This document shows, piece after piece, positions 16,664-25,958 of a stretch of 64,000 nucleotides of DNA (positions are counted from its first letter, which is position 1; every line of letters starts with the position of its first letter). Where the stretch lies: contig NZ_BPEW01000012.1 in NCBI RefSeq assembly GCF_019654975.1, positions 49,418 to 113,417 on the forward strand. The letters run 5' to 3'. The position numbers were made by a program, and so were the translations under genes. The notes beneath the pieces were generated by a model. The model did not search any database. It saw only the letters and a program-made list of their open reading frames with translations, and had not been told where the DNA came from. This stretch comes from Shewanella sp. c952 (GTDB taxonomy: Bacteria > Pseudomonadota > Gammaproteobacteria > Enterobacterales > Shewanellaceae).

Positions 16664-19290
16664 ACCAACACCTCCTCTTCATCCAACTGCGTGATAGCAA
16701 TATCACCTGCTGTTGATTGCTTATGATTAACCGCGCTGAACGTTTGCACCTCAGAACTGATAGGGAATTTTTGATCTCGCTGATATTGATACTGTTTTGT
16801 ATCAATTAGAGGGTCATCATTAGGATTGATAAACTCGCTAAAACGCTGCAGAAAAGCATCATCTTGTAAGCTGGTTTTCCATTCACACTGATAATTGGCA
16901 ACCACTTTGTGCATCTGACTTTCTAATTCATCCGCCAAGCCCAAAGCATCTTTAATCACCACAGATTGCAAATACTCAAGCCCGCCAGCTATCGACTCAA
17001 GCCACACCGACGTACGCTGTAATCGCGCAGCTGTCTTGCTATAAAACATGAGTATTCTGTCGATATAACTAACAAGTTGTTCAGTTGATAGATCGGTTGC
17101 AAAGAGGTCGCCATGTCTAGGCCGCATTCCTCCGTTACCGCAGACAAATAGATTCCAGCCCTTTTCTGTGGCGATAACACCGATATCTTTACTCTGCGCT
17201 TCAGCACATTCTCGAGTACAGCCAGAAACGGCAAACTTTATTTTGTGAGGTGCACGAAGGCCTTTGTATCGATTTTCTAGCGCAATCGCTAACCCTACAG
17301 AGTCTTGAACGCCGTAACGGCACCAGCTATTGCCTACACAAGATTTAACGGTGCGTAGTGATTTACCATAGGCGTGTCCTGTCTCAAAACCCACGGCAAT
17401 TAGCTCTGACCAAATGGCTGGCAAGTCAGACAGTGCGGCACCAAACATGTCTATACGTTGGCCGCCGGTGATCTTGGTATAAAGATCATATCGTTTGGCA
17501 ATCTGCCCCATAGCAATCAGTTTATCTGGGGTGATCTCGCCACCAGCAACTCTCGGCACCACTGAGTAACTACCATCTTTTTGTAGGTTACCCAGATATG
17601 CATCATTACTATCTTGAAGGGCTACGTGCTTTTCATTAAGCACATATTCATTTTCCAAGGTGGCAAAAATGGAAGCGGCAACGGGTTTACAAATATCACA
17701 GCCTAGTGCTAACTGAGAGGCGTCGTCTTTGGCATGAAGCTGATAAAGTTGCTCAAAATCACTGATATTTTCTACTTGGCATAGGTGAAATAAAGCTTGT
17801 CGATCGTAATCAAAGTGGCAACAGATCCCGGACTCTGTTTCTAAACCTTGTGCCAGCATGGTTTCATCAATTATCTGCTGCACCACAGCAGCGCAACCTC
17901 CACAACCAGACGCTGCTTTGGTGCAACTTTTTATCTCCGCGAGCTGATGCTTACCGGCAACAACTTGCTCAACAATGTCGGCTTTAGTCACTTGGTGACA
18001 TGAACAAACAATCGCGTTGTCTTTTAGCGCTAGAGGCGCTGAATCATCAGCCATGAGTAATGTGACGGCGGGATCTTCTAATGCTTCTCCCGACAAGTAT
18101 TGGCTAAGTAGATGACTGTACTCATCAACATTGCCTACCAATACTGCCCCTCGTAGATACTCCCCAGTCTCATCAAGCCAAAGCTTTTTATAAACCCCAG
18201 CTTGTATATCACTGAGTTCAACATATTGCGCATTCTCAAATCCACGGCTCTCGCCGATAGATGCCACATCAACCCCGAGCAGCTTTAACTTAGTGCTCAT
18301 GTCTGCACCAGTGAACGTTATCTGCTCAGTTGTTGACGAGACTAATGAGTTATCAAGTAAATGCTTGGCTATTTGAGACACGGCAACTTTTGCCATTTGA
18401 TAACCTGGAGCCACTAAGCCAAAGATCTGTTGTTGCCATAAGGCGCACTCTCCGATGGCGTACACATCCTTGGCGGAGGTAAGACAGCAGTCATCTATAA
18501 CAATACCACCGCGGTCACCAATGCTGATGCCACTCTCTCTGGCTAATGCATCTTGAGGACGGATCCCTGCGGAAAATACAATCATATCGGTTTCTAAAAA
18601 ACTGCCATCACTGAAATTAAGTCGATGCTGCGCTCGCTCACCATCAACTATCTCTTGTGTCGCCTTGCTTAAATGCACTCCAAGCCCTAGCGCTTCAATT
18701 TTTTGCTTTAAAAGTTCGCTACCTCTGTCGTTCAATTGCACTGACATCAACTGCGGCGCAAACTCAACCACATGAGTATCGAGTCCTAAAGCATTGAGAG
18801 CATTTGCCGCTTCAAGCCCCAATAAGCCGCCGCCGATGACTACGCCAGATTTAGCCGTGATTGCGGCCTGTTCAATCGCTTTTAAGTCATCAATAGTGCG
18901 GTAAACTAAACAATCGCGACGCTCATTGCCCTTTATCGGCGGGACAAAAGGAAATGAGCCCGTTGCCAATACAAGCTTGTCGTAAGAAACCGTCGTGCCA
19001 TTCGCTAGTAACTGCTTATTCTGTTGGTCGATATTGCTTACCTGTTGACCTAAGTGTAAAGACACACCTTGCGCTGCATAGTCAGCTTGTGTCGCTAACA
19101 TAAGGCTGTCAGCGCTACTGGTTTCGAAATACTTTGACAGTTGAACTCTATCGTACGCAGGTAAACTCTCTGCGCCATAAACCGTGACGTCATAATGCCG
19201 GTTTAGCTGTTGCTCACATAGCTGCTCTACAAAATGGTGACCAACCATGCCATTGCCCACTATCACTAACTTGGGTTTATCTATTCTCAT
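16660..19290 (-). CDS. nirB: Assimilatory nitrite reductase large subunit NirB
   Basis: 876 aa. The N-terminal FAD/NAD(P)H reductase domain has VIVGNGMVGHHFVEQL and SGVVIGGGLLGLEAANAL. BFD-type [2Fe-2S] motifs follow: VCSCHQVTKADI and GCGGCAAVVQQ, then a second pair ESGICC and LGCDICKPV. The siroheme/[4Fe-4S] domain has SCVGNSWCRYGVQDS and KFAVSGCTRECAEAQSKDIG, with all four Cys ligands. It reduces nitrite to ammonium. A C-terminal acidic tail ending DEEEVLV makes it slightly longer than usual. The leader carries a sigma-54-like promoter and an intrinsic terminator, so transcription can be uncoupled from the upstream genes. Confidence 0.95.
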   Translation of the reverse strand: MRIDKPKLVIVGNGMVGHHFVEQLCEQQLNRHYDVTVYGAESLPAYDRVQLSKYFETSSADSLMLATQADYAAQGVSLHLGQQVSNIDQQNKQLLANGTTVSYDKLVLATGSFPFVPPIKGNERRDCLVYRTIDDLKAIEQAAITAKSGVVIGGGLLGLEAANALNALGLDTHVVEFAPQLMSVQLNDRGSELLKQKIEALGLGVHLSKATQEIVDGERAQHRLNFSDGSFLETDMIVFSAGIRPQDALARESGISIGDRGGIVIDDCCLTSAKDVYAIGECALWQQQIFGLVAPGYQMAKVAVSQIAKHLLDNSLVSSTTEQITFTGADMSTKLKLLGVDVASIGESRGFENAQYVELSDIQAGVYKKLWLDETGEYLRGAVLVGNVDEYSHLLSQYLSGEALEDPAVTLLMADDSAPLALKDNAIVCSCHQVTKADIVEQVVAGKHQLAEIKSCTKAASGCGGCAAVVQQIIDETMLAQGLETESGICCHFDYDRQALFHLCQVENISDFEQLYQLHAKDDASQLALGCDICKPVAASIFATLENEYVLNEKHVALQDSNDAYLGNLQKDGSYSVVPRVAGGEITPDKLIAMGQIAKRYDLYTKITGGQRIDMFGAALSDLPAIWSELIAVGFETGHAYGKSLRTVKSCVGNSWCRYGVQDSVGLAIALENRYKGLRAPHKIKFAVSGCTRECAEAQSKDIGVIATEKGWNLFVCGNGGMRPRHGDLFATDLSTEQLVSYIDRILMFYSKTAARLQRTSVWLESIAGGLEYLQSVVIKDALGLADELESQMHKVVANYQCEWKTSLQDDAFLQRFSEFINPNDDPLIDTKQYQYQRDQKFPISSEVQTFSAVNHKQSTAGDIAITQLDEEEVLV

Positions 19291-19325
19291 GCTTTGCCCC
19301 TTTGTGTCTTAAATTATTTTTCCAA

Positions 19326-19364
19326 CAAAAAGGCGCCAATCTCCCTGTAGGAGATGGCGCCTTT
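19326..19364 (-). terminator. Leader terminator (attenuator) in front of nirB
   Basis: On the minus strand AAGGCGCCATCTCC pairs with GGAGATTGGCGCCTT (one bulged base) across TACAG and is followed by TTTTTGTT. It lies 36 bp before the nirB start, after a sigma-54-like promoter. A terminator here must be bypassed for nirB expression. The adjacent upstream gene encodes a NasT-type ANTAR protein, the known kind of antiterminator for nitrate-assimilation leaders. The two hexaloop hairpins typical of ANTAR targets were not clearly found. Confidence 0.85.
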
Positions 19365-19439
19365 GCCAAAAAACTTCAAATTTTTAATTTCTAGTAAAAA
19401 CTGATCAAAACAGCTGCTTAATTACTTATCTAAGGAGAA

Positions 19440-19454
19440 GCGAAGACTGTGCCA
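19440..19454 (-). promoter_or_regulatory. Sigma-54-type -24/-12 promoter for nirB
   Basis: Minus-strand TGGCACAGTCTTCGC. The -24 element TGGCAC is perfect; the -12 element is TCGC instead of TTGC, and GG and GC are separated by exactly 10 nt. Transcription would start near 19428 and give a leader of about 137 nt that contains the attenuator. Confidence 0.65.
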
Positions 19455-19598
19455 GAATTTCCCACCATTAAAAATAGCTGTCATCGTGTTGAATATATTG
19501 ATTTTATTAGCGCTTTAACATTCAGCGTTACTTTCCTTTTAATTCACGTAGATGTCGTTTGCACCATTTTGGCTTGGGAGTGTTTATTTATGTGCAAA

Positions 19599-20156
19599 CT
19601 AACGCAGCTGATTTTTACAAAGGCTTGCAGCACTGTCAGGTAGGCTTATTCTTTTCTCCATAGCTACTTGCTGGATAACTCTGTGGGCCGCTTGTTCAGA
19701 CAGACCCGATTGTTGCAGCTCATGCTTGGCCAGCTGAATCCGTTTATCGTCCGCTAGAGAGTGTTCAAGTTCCACGACTTTATTGTGTAACAGATTAGCC
19801 GATTCAAAACGAATTTGTGCCAGTTGCACAACTTTTGCGAGGCGGGAAAAATCAAACTGCTGCGGTACGAAGGTAACTCGGCCACACTGCAACAGCGCAG
19901 ATAATTGCCGCTCAGCAGCATTTGTGGCTGTTACGATTAAAGGCGCAGGTGCGAATGTCATCAGCCGCTCAACAAACTGCAAGTGCGAGGCCGTAATAGT
20001 GTCAACAACCATAAGCACAATATCAGTGGCATTGTTAAGTTCGAACCGCTCAAATTCAGATATTGATTTCAAACTAACTAAATTAAAATCATGACTCGCA
20101 GCATAATGTGTTAACCCGCTCGTTTCAGTAACCTCGACCAAACTTACTATGCGCAT
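19599..20156 (-). CDS. NasT-type ANTAR-domain antiterminator
   Basis: 185 aa from ATG 20156 with AGGAGG 6 nt upstream; the open frame extends upstream into the preceding gene but without a site. The N-terminal part (MRIVSLVEVTE to about 115) is receiver-like: DIVLMVVDTITASHLQF and APLIVTATNAAERQLSALLQ. The C-terminal ANTAR helices are ELEHSLADDKRIQLAKHEL and GLSEQAAHRVIQQVAMEKRI. ANTAR proteins bind paired hairpins in leader RNA and prevent termination. It lies immediately before the nirB leader terminator, its probable target. A NasS nitrate sensor is not in the window. Confidence 0.8.
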   Translation of the reverse strand: MRIVSLVEVTETSGLTHYAASHDFNLVSLKSISEFERFELNNATDIVLMVVDTITASHLQFVERLMTFAPAPLIVTATNAAERQLSALLQCGRVTFVPQQFDFSRLAKVVQLAQIRFESANLLHNKVVELEHSLADDKRIQLAKHELQQSGLSEQAAHRVIQQVAMEKRISLPDSAASLCKNQLR

Positions 20157-21328
20157 GCTTTGCCTCCTGAACCGATAGAGTCGGCATTTGGTTGACTGCG
20201 ACCTTGTGTATTTAGCTGAGTAACACGCTTTATTGAAACGCTCTGGTGTCGCTGTTGCCAAAATGTCGTAGCCATTTTTTTAGCCACATCAATTTGAATA
20301 CTGGAATCCAGCAACATCAGTATAGCCATCACATTTGTGATAACAGCAGCCTGTGCTCGTTCAGCCTCTGGGGAATCAAGGGCGTGACCGCCATTGTTAT
20401 TGCTTGGAAAGGATAGTTTCAGCCAAAGCAGAGATAACCACGGAGGAGACAATTCTGAAGCATTTGCTTTACTGCCAATTAAGCCATCAAGCTGAGTCGG
20501 CAGATTGATTTGACGCTGGCCACTTAGCTGAAAAATATTAATCACCGCAGAGGTTCTAGGACTCAGTTCACACTCACCTTGGTAACCTTTAAATATGGCA
20601 ACCTTGGATTGACGCAGTTGTGAATCACTTTCGGCCATTAAGCGGGCGACATTGAAGTGAATATCACCTAGCCCCGAGTGAAAATAACTTCTCAGACTAA
20701 GTGCTGCATTTGACGGGTTGATACAGCGAATAGCACTTTGAAACAGACTTCTAAGTCCGAGCTCTTTATGAATATCGCTGAATGATATAACAAGCCTAGA
20801 CAGCTTATCGGCATTTACGTAACAGATCCCCGCAGACTTTAAAGCAGCATCAGCTTCTTCGGCAGTTGAAACAGAGTTAATTCCTAATATATTAACAAAT
20901 TTTGCAATATGTTGCCGATGGGGTAATGCACTATCATCCCCATGCAATAAAATCCGATACCCCTGAAGCGCTAATAACTTGGCACTGAGTAACAGGTAAG
21001 GCAGTTGATCTCGCTTTGCGCCATAACAGGGCCAATCAATATCAACATCAAGCTGTTGCCAACCACCATCGACTGTCGTTCTTAGTGCCATTGCAGCGCC
21101 AGCGATCTCTTCAGCACTCTCCCCCTTAACCCGCATAAGCATTAGGGCGACACTTAACTGAGTAACACTAGCGTAATTATCATAAAAGCCACGAATAAGC
21201 TGGTAACTTTCAAGGAATGTCAATGAACGAGCGCTCTTCTTTCCCCGAGCAAGTGTTCTAATTAACTGCTTATACTCATTAGGCTCAGTGATATTAATGA
21301 AAGGCGTTTTACTACAATGACTATCCAT
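20147..21328 (-). CDS. TrpD2/YbiB-like glycosyl transferase family protein
   Basis: 393 aa from MDSHCSK (ATG 21328), overlapping the cobA stop by 8 bp; a longer frame upstream lies inside cobA. The protein follows the anthranilate phosphoribosyltransferase fold: N-terminal helices EPNEYKQLIRTLARGKKSAR, VALMLMRVKGESAEEIAGA, and a central GYRILLHGDDSALPHRQHIA. PRPP-site residues are only partly kept, so enzymatic activity is doubtful. YbiB-like proteins bind nucleic acid. This paralogue is embedded in nitrate-assimilation operons and its job there is unknown. It overlaps the ANTAR gene by 10 bp. Confidence 0.75.
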   Translation of the reverse strand: MDSHCSKTPFINITEPNEYKQLIRTLARGKKSARSLTFLESYQLIRGFYDNYASVTQLSVALMLMRVKGESAEEIAGAAMALRTTVDGGWQQLDVDIDWPCYGAKRDQLPYLLLSAKLLALQGYRILLHGDDSALPHRQHIAKFVNILGINSVSTAEEADAALKSAGICYVNADKLSRLVISFSDIHKELGLRSLFQSAIRCINPSNAALSLRSYFHSGLGDIHFNVARLMAESDSQLRQSKVAIFKGYQGECELSPRTSAVINIFQLSGQRQINLPTQLDGLIGSKANASELSPPWLSLLWLKLSFPSNNNGGHALDSPEAERAQAAVITNVMAILMLLDSSIQIDVAKKMATTFWQQRHQSVSIKRVTQLNTQGRSQPNADSIGSGGKACA

Positions 21329-22238
21329 ATGCACACTCAAGTGGCAAGTTGTTAACCATTTGTCCAAGGTCAAGCTCACTCATGCAGTTAGCAAGTTGTT
21401 GTCCAATAGCGACAACCTCACCGACAATTAACAATGTAGGGCCATCAACCTTTATCGAATCTGCAACTTCAACCATCTCTTTAACTGTTGCTGTAGTTAC
21501 CTGTTGATCCGTACGTCCACCATTAGAGATAAAAGCGACCGGCAATGACAGCTTCGCACCGGCCTTTAATAAACCGTGGGCGATAAATGCGGCTCTTTCC
21601 TTCCCCATATAAAACACCAAGGTACTTTTTGATGCCAGTAAACCGCTCCATTCAACAGCAGAGTCATCACAATTATGTCCAGTTACAAAAGTCACTGAAC
21701 GAGACACTTTTCGGTGTGTCAACGGGATCCCTGCGCTCGCGGCGCAGCCTAAAGCAGCAGTGACTCCAGCGATAAATTCACTTTTAATGCCATGTTGAGC
21801 GAGAAAAAGCGCCTCTTCGGCCCCACGACCAAATACATTTGGATCGCCACCTTTAAGACGAATAACCACCTTACCTTGTTGGTTCAATTGAAGCAGTTTT
21901 AGGTTTATCTGTTCCTGAGTAGCACTAGGCTCACCAAAGCGTTTCCCCATATAATGCATTTCACAATCATCAGCGGCTAATTGTAAAATATCTTTACTAA
22001 CCAAATTGTCATAAACGATTGCCTGAGCACTAATAATCGTCTGCGCCGCTTTAATAGTCAGCATATCAATCTCACCACAACCAGCTCCGACAATCGCAAC
22101 CGAATTAGCGTCAGTCTCATCAACACTTCGCTTGTTTATACGACTCATGAGTGCAAAGAGTAAGCTGTGAGTCGGCATTTTGCTCTGGTAAGCCTTGTTA
22201 TCCCTTGGCTCGAATTTATTGATGGCATTGAATTTCAT
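21321..22238 (-). CDS. cobA: Uroporphyrinogen-III C-methyltransferase CobA
   Basis: 305 aa. The SUMT core is complete: VAIVGAGCGEIDMLTIKAAQ, the VIRLKGGDPNVFGRGAEEA signature, FIAGVTAALGCAASAGIPLTHR, and VTFVTGHNCDD. An N-terminal extension of about 45 residues precedes it. The enzyme makes precorrin-2 for siroheme, the NirB cofactor. The start shares a base with the nasA stop (TAATG), so translation is coupled. The oxidase/ferrochelatase part of CysG is not fused here and must be elsewhere. Confidence 0.93.
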   Translation of the reverse strand: MKFNAINKFEPRDNKAYQSKMPTHSLLFALMSRINKRSVDETDANSVAIVGAGCGEIDMLTIKAAQTIISAQAIVYDNLVSKDILQLAADDCEMHYMGKRFGEPSATQEQINLKLLQLNQQGKVVIRLKGGDPNVFGRGAEEALFLAQHGIKSEFIAGVTAALGCAASAGIPLTHRKVSRSVTFVTGHNCDDSAVEWSGLLASKSTLVFYMGKERAAFIAHGLLKAGAKLSLPVAFISNGGRTDQQVTTATVKEMVEVADSIKVDGPTLLIVGEVVAIGQQLANCMSELDLGQMVNNLPLECAYG

Positions 22239-25006
22239 TAAGCGACCTCCCTGTTTTGTCTCTGCTTTTGCGCGATCACAATATCGGCAATACCCTTAAC
22301 TTGATTTAGGCAACTACCACATACCGCACTGCAGCGTAATTTTTGCTGCACTTTGTCAATCAGCGATAACGCATTATCAGCACCGGTTGCAAAATCTATA
22401 TTCATCTGCAATTCAATATCATTTTGGGTCACCCCCGTGCAGGCGCACACAATTTGACTACGACCTGCGCGAAGTATTTGGTGCAATTTTTTAGTTGATC
22501 CCGCACTAAATGATTCATTTATCAGTGACTGAATGGCATTGCTATCAATATCTAACGGCTCAATGGCTGTGATTACGAGCGTTTTAAGACGCCCTTTGTT
22601 CACCATGCAAGTAATCAGTTTATGTTGATATTTCCACTGCATCACATGCCCATTCGTACTTAACTTTGATGGTGGGAACTGTGTGTTTTCAACCTCTGTC
22701 AGCGACAGACTAAAAGCTATATTTGCCGCGACGTGACGGCAAACCCCACCTTGAAGCTGCTGCTTTACATCCCAGCAAAGCAATTCGGGATCAACGACAG
22801 ATTGTCCCCACTCCGTTCCCTGTTCCACCACTTGTACCGGTTTGATTTCTACCCATTGATTCTTAAATCCAGGTTGTTTTGAGTGGGGATCTACCGCTAC
22901 TGAAAGCACATTATTAACGCCGCCACTCTTGCTGAATTGTGATGACCAATGCATAGATAAAAAAGCACTATCACTAAGCAATGACGGCTCAACGGCGGCC
23001 CTAGCAATCAAGGGATTAGCTTGGTTCCCAGTGACAATTGCAACTAACTCTCCCTCTAGCAAACCGTGTTTAGTCAGTGTTGATTGATCAAGCTTTAATT
23101 CAGGCTGGTATTCTGCAGCAGCCAACTTGGCTATATGGCCAGTCTTGGTCATCGTATGCCACTGATCTCGACTACGACCACTGTTTAGTCGAACTTTATT
23201 TATATTTGACGCTGTATTATCAAGCAGGTGTGATGTAATAACTGCAGTAAATGGCGTTGCAACAAACTGCGCCTTACCTGTTGTAGTCGCAAATAGCCCA
23301 TCACTAAAGAGACGTAAATTCTTTTGCCCCATTGCTTCAACATCATTGATTGGCCATTGAGTTGGCACGAGGCGTTCATATTGTTGCGCTGTTAAATCCG
23401 CTAACCCAGCAATTGAGAACTGCTTATGCGGAAAACTTTGCTTTACCCTTGCACTTAACTGCGCGTATTCCTTAAACACATCGGCGCTGCTTTTAAAGTC
23501 AAATTCCTTGCTAAAACCCAGCGCATTGGCAACTTCACACAATGCCCACCAATCAGCCTTAGAATCACCTTGAGGTTGAACAAAACGTCGTTGACGACTA
23601 ATCGTGCGTTCACTATTGGTAACAGTGCCCGATTTCTCTGACCAACCCTGGGCTGGCAACAGGATATCAGCGTACTGAGCAGTATCGGTATCAGCAGTAA
23701 TGTCAGATACCACAACAAATTCACACTCAGTGAGTGCTTGCTTGACTAATGCCGTATCTGGTAGAGAAACGACGGGATTAGTACCTAAAATCCACACAGC
23801 TTTTATCTCACCGCTTGCCATCGCTGCGAAGATCTCCGTCGCGGTTTTTCCTTTTGACTTTGGCAATCTATCAGTGTGCCAATAGTTAGCGACTAACTGG
23901 CGCTCCTGCTTAGAAAAACCGAGGTGACACGCAAGTTGGGTAGCAAGGCCTCCGACTTCACGCCCTCCCATAGCATTTGGTTGACCAGTTAGAGATAGTG
24001 GTCCACTGCCAGCTTGCCCAATATCCCCTAATGCCAAATGGCAATTAATAATCGCATTACTGGTATTGGTGCCTAAAATAGACTGATTGACGCCTTGGCT
24101 ACTGGCGGTAACCACTCTATTACTTTGCTGATACAAGGCGTAAAATTCAGCGATTGTTTCCGGATGAAGCCCTGTATGAAGGGCTATATCGATAACGCTA
24201 CCAGCGCTTTCTTGCGCCATTTTTAGTGCTTGCTCAAACCCTTCTGTACTTTGCTCTATGTATTTATCGTTACAGTTTTTATCACTTGCGATGGCACAAA
24301 ATAATCCATTGAATAGTTGTAGATCTGAGCCTGGAATGAGCTGAAGATGAAGATCGGCCTGGGAAGCTGTCGCCGTAACACGCGGGTCGATAACCACCAG
24401 CTTAGTGCCATGTTCAACTCTTGCTGCCAATATTTTTTTAAACAGAACCGGATGTGTCCAAGCAGTATTTGCACCGACTAGAACAACAACATCTGCAAGC
24501 TGAAGATCTTCATAGCAACCAGGAACGACGTCTTCACCAAAGGCTCGCATATGGGCGCTCACTGCGGAAGACATGCATAACCTAGAATTAGTATCCACAT
24601 TTGCACTACCAATAAAGCCTTTAGCTAATTTATTAGCAACATAATAATCTTCCGTAAGCAGCTGGCCAGATAGGTAAAATGCAACAGAATCTGGTCCATG
24701 CTTATCAATTGTACTTTTAAATTTATTCGCGACTTCTGATATCGCCTTAGACCAGCTTATATCTTCATATTCACCGACCGCTTTTTTCATACGTGGGTAT
24801 AGCAGTTTATTGGGAAGGTTTAAGCTATCTAATAGTGCCAAGCCTTTCCCACACAGATCACCACTGTTTGCAGAGTGATCCATGTCCCCAGCAAGAGTCA
24901 GAAAATCGCGGTCTGAAGCATGAAAGGCTTGATCATTGAACCTGTTCTCAACCTTAATCCCGCAACCAACACCACAATATGCACAGGTTGTTTTACAGCT
25001 TGGCAT
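22238..25006 (-). CDS. nasA: Assimilatory nitrate reductase catalytic subunit NasA
   Basis: 922 aa from MPSCKTTCAYC (ATG 25006, AAGGGAAG upstream); the frame is open 38 codons further but that part holds the promoter. The N-terminal [4Fe-4S] motif is CAYCGVGCGIKV, completed by SGDLCGKGLAL. The molybdopterin-guanine-dinucleotide domains follow, with ADVVVLVGANTAWTHPVLFK, GQPNAMGGREVGGLA and GWSEKSGTVTNSERTISRQR. A C-terminal BFD-type [2Fe-2S] module carries IVCACTGVTQNDI and CSAVCGSCLNQV. It reduces nitrate to nitrite in the cytosol. It is the first gene of the nasA-cobA-trpD2-nasT operon. Confidence 0.95.
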   Translation of the reverse strand: MPSCKTTCAYCGVGCGIKVENRFNDQAFHASDRDFLTLAGDMDHSANSGDLCGKGLALLDSLNLPNKLLYPRMKKAVGEYEDISWSKAISEVANKFKSTIDKHGPDSVAFYLSGQLLTEDYYVANKLAKGFIGSANVDTNSRLCMSSAVSAHMRAFGEDVVPGCYEDLQLADVVVLVGANTAWTHPVLFKKILAARVEHGTKLVVIDPRVTATASQADLHLQLIPGSDLQLFNGLFCAIASDKNCNDKYIEQSTEGFEQALKMAQESAGSVIDIALHTGLHPETIAEFYALYQQSNRVVTASSQGVNQSILGTNTSNAIINCHLALGDIGQAGSGPLSLTGQPNAMGGREVGGLATQLACHLGFSKQERQLVANYWHTDRLPKSKGKTATEIFAAMASGEIKAVWILGTNPVVSLPDTALVKQALTECEFVVVSDITADTDTAQYADILLPAQGWSEKSGTVTNSERTISRQRRFVQPQGDSKADWWALCEVANALGFSKEFDFKSSADVFKEYAQLSARVKQSFPHKQFSIAGLADLTAQQYERLVPTQWPINDVEAMGQKNLRLFSDGLFATTTGKAQFVATPFTAVITSHLLDNTASNINKVRLNSGRSRDQWHTMTKTGHIAKLAAAEYQPELKLDQSTLTKHGLLEGELVAIVTGNQANPLIARAAVEPSLLSDSAFLSMHWSSQFSKSGGVNNVLSVAVDPHSKQPGFKNQWVEIKPVQVVEQGTEWGQSVVDPELLCWDVKQQLQGGVCRHVAANIAFSLSLTEVENTQFPPSKLSTNGHVMQWKYQHKLITCMVNKGRLKTLVITAIEPLDIDSNAIQSLINESFSAGSTKKLHQILRAGRSQIVCACTGVTQNDIELQMNIDFATGADNALSLIDKVQQKLRCSAVCGSCLNQVKGIADIVIAQKQRQNREVA

Positions 25007-25043
25007 GACTAGCTTCCCTTTAATTTGCTCTGCTTGTGATATC

Positions 25044-25058
25044 GCAAATCTCATGCCA
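25044..25058 (-). promoter_or_regulatory. Sigma-54-type -24/-12 promoter for nasA
   Basis: Minus-strand TGGCATGAGATTTGC matches the TGGCAC-N5-TTGC consensus with one change and has the strict 10-nt GG to GC spacing. The start site would be near 25032, leaving a leader of only about 26 nt before nasA. Nitrogen control through NtrC and RpoN is implied. No convincing NtrC site was identified upstream. Confidence 0.65.
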
Positions 25059-25264
25059 CAAATTAAAACACTGTTTTTAATGCATATTTTTAAAATTATA
25101 GCTTTTTGTCTTGTGAGCATGTGCTACAACGGGGCAAAGGTACGCACCGAAATCACGCAAGCCATTGATAAATATAAAGGAGAGTACCTACAAGGAGGTA
25201 TTTGGCGGATGCTAAAAATGAGCCATTTAGTCGCTAATAGTCATAAGGAGCAAAATTCAGGCAC

Positions 25265-25292
25265 AAAAAAACCAGCTATTAGCTGGTTTTTA
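25265..25292 (-). terminator. Intrinsic terminator after the tetraheme cytochrome gene
   Basis: AAAAACCAGCT pairs with AGCTGGTTTTT, with T-runs on both sides. It lies 17 bp past the cytochrome stop and could work in both directions, isolating cctA from the nasA regulatory region. Confidence 0.85.
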
Positions 25293-25308
25293 TCGGTAAC
25301 AGATTAAG

Positions 25309-25656
25309 TTACTTAAGTACTGACTCTGCAGTACGACCGTCGTCATGACAGCTGTCACAAGTTGGCTTATCACCGACGTTCATTTCATGTGGTGCGTGAC
25401 AATCTGCACACATTAGCATGCCATCGTGTGGTTGATGCACTGCGTCCATCTCTTCTAGCGTACCGTGACAAGATTGGCACTGCTCAAATTCGTATTCGCC
25501 ATCTGCAGATGGAGAACCGTCAGCGTGACACGCTTCACAACCATCCATTTCTGCATGCATTTCAGCCAACTCTTGGCCTTCAGCAAAAACAGAAGGAGAT
25601 AACGCTAATGCTGCGATTGCCGCACCAAAAATTGCACTTAGTAGTTTTTTGCTCAC
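25309..25656 (-). CDS. cctA: Small periplasmic tetraheme cytochrome c (CctA/STC type)
   Basis: 115 aa from a GTG at 25654-25656 (GAGGAT 6 nt upstream); the upstream open frame lacks a site. The signal peptide [20 protein letters not shown] ends near VFAEG. Four heme sites are present: CEACH, CQSCH, CADCH and CDSCH, in about 90 residues of mature protein, with extra His residues for bis-His ligation. This is the arrangement of the Shewanella small tetraheme cytochrome, which shuttles electrons through the periplasm during anaerobic respiration. It is transcribed alone, with its own terminator. Confidence 0.9.
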   Translation of the reverse strand: MSKKLLSAIFGAAIAALALSPSVFAEGQELAEMHAEMDGCEACHADGSPSADGEYEFEQCQSCHGTLEEMDAVHQPHDGMLMCADCHAPHEMNVGDKPTCDSCHDDGRTAESVLK

Positions 25657-25958
25657 AATTGTATCCTCATTTGATGTTCGCATAGTGGAAACTTTATAAG
25701 TAAGTTTCGTTTCCATCTTGCGATCAATATTATTAGCACGACTAAGCTTAATTTAGCTAAGCATTAGCTAATTCGCAACTAATTTAGTTTGAAGATCATA
25801 ACATTGTGATTATTAGCAAAACGTGCGCTCCATCAAACTATGCCACTCAGTCGAGGCATAGAATGTAATATGGCGGCATTTATCACCTTGATTTAGACTA
25901 ATAAAAACACAATCCGTATCAGCTAGACCCGCACTGTGTTTTATTAGTTAGCGCTGAA
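25657..25958. other. Intergenic region between cctA and htpX
   Basis: 302 bp. It holds the promoter region of cctA and, near its right end, the htpX terminator. AT-rich; no gene or RNA recognised. Confidence 0.5.
25897..25948 (-). terminator. Terminator after htpX
   Basis: ACTAATAAAAACACA pairs with TGTGTTTTATTAGT (one bulged A) across a 23-nt loop, 11 bp after the htpX stop. A-rich and T-rich arms suit a bidirectional terminator. Confidence 0.7.

Noticed and set aside
19449..19643. 64-codon plus-strand frame in the nirB leader region
   Set aside because: It covers the sigma-54-like promoter and the end of the ANTAR gene on the other strand; no supporting site.
25180..25201. Small hairpin TACCT ACAAGG AGGTA considered as an ANTAR hexaloop near nasA
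   Set aside because: It lies upstream of the predicted nasA start site, and on the transcribed strand the loop is CCTTGT, which lacks the A1/G4 pattern.
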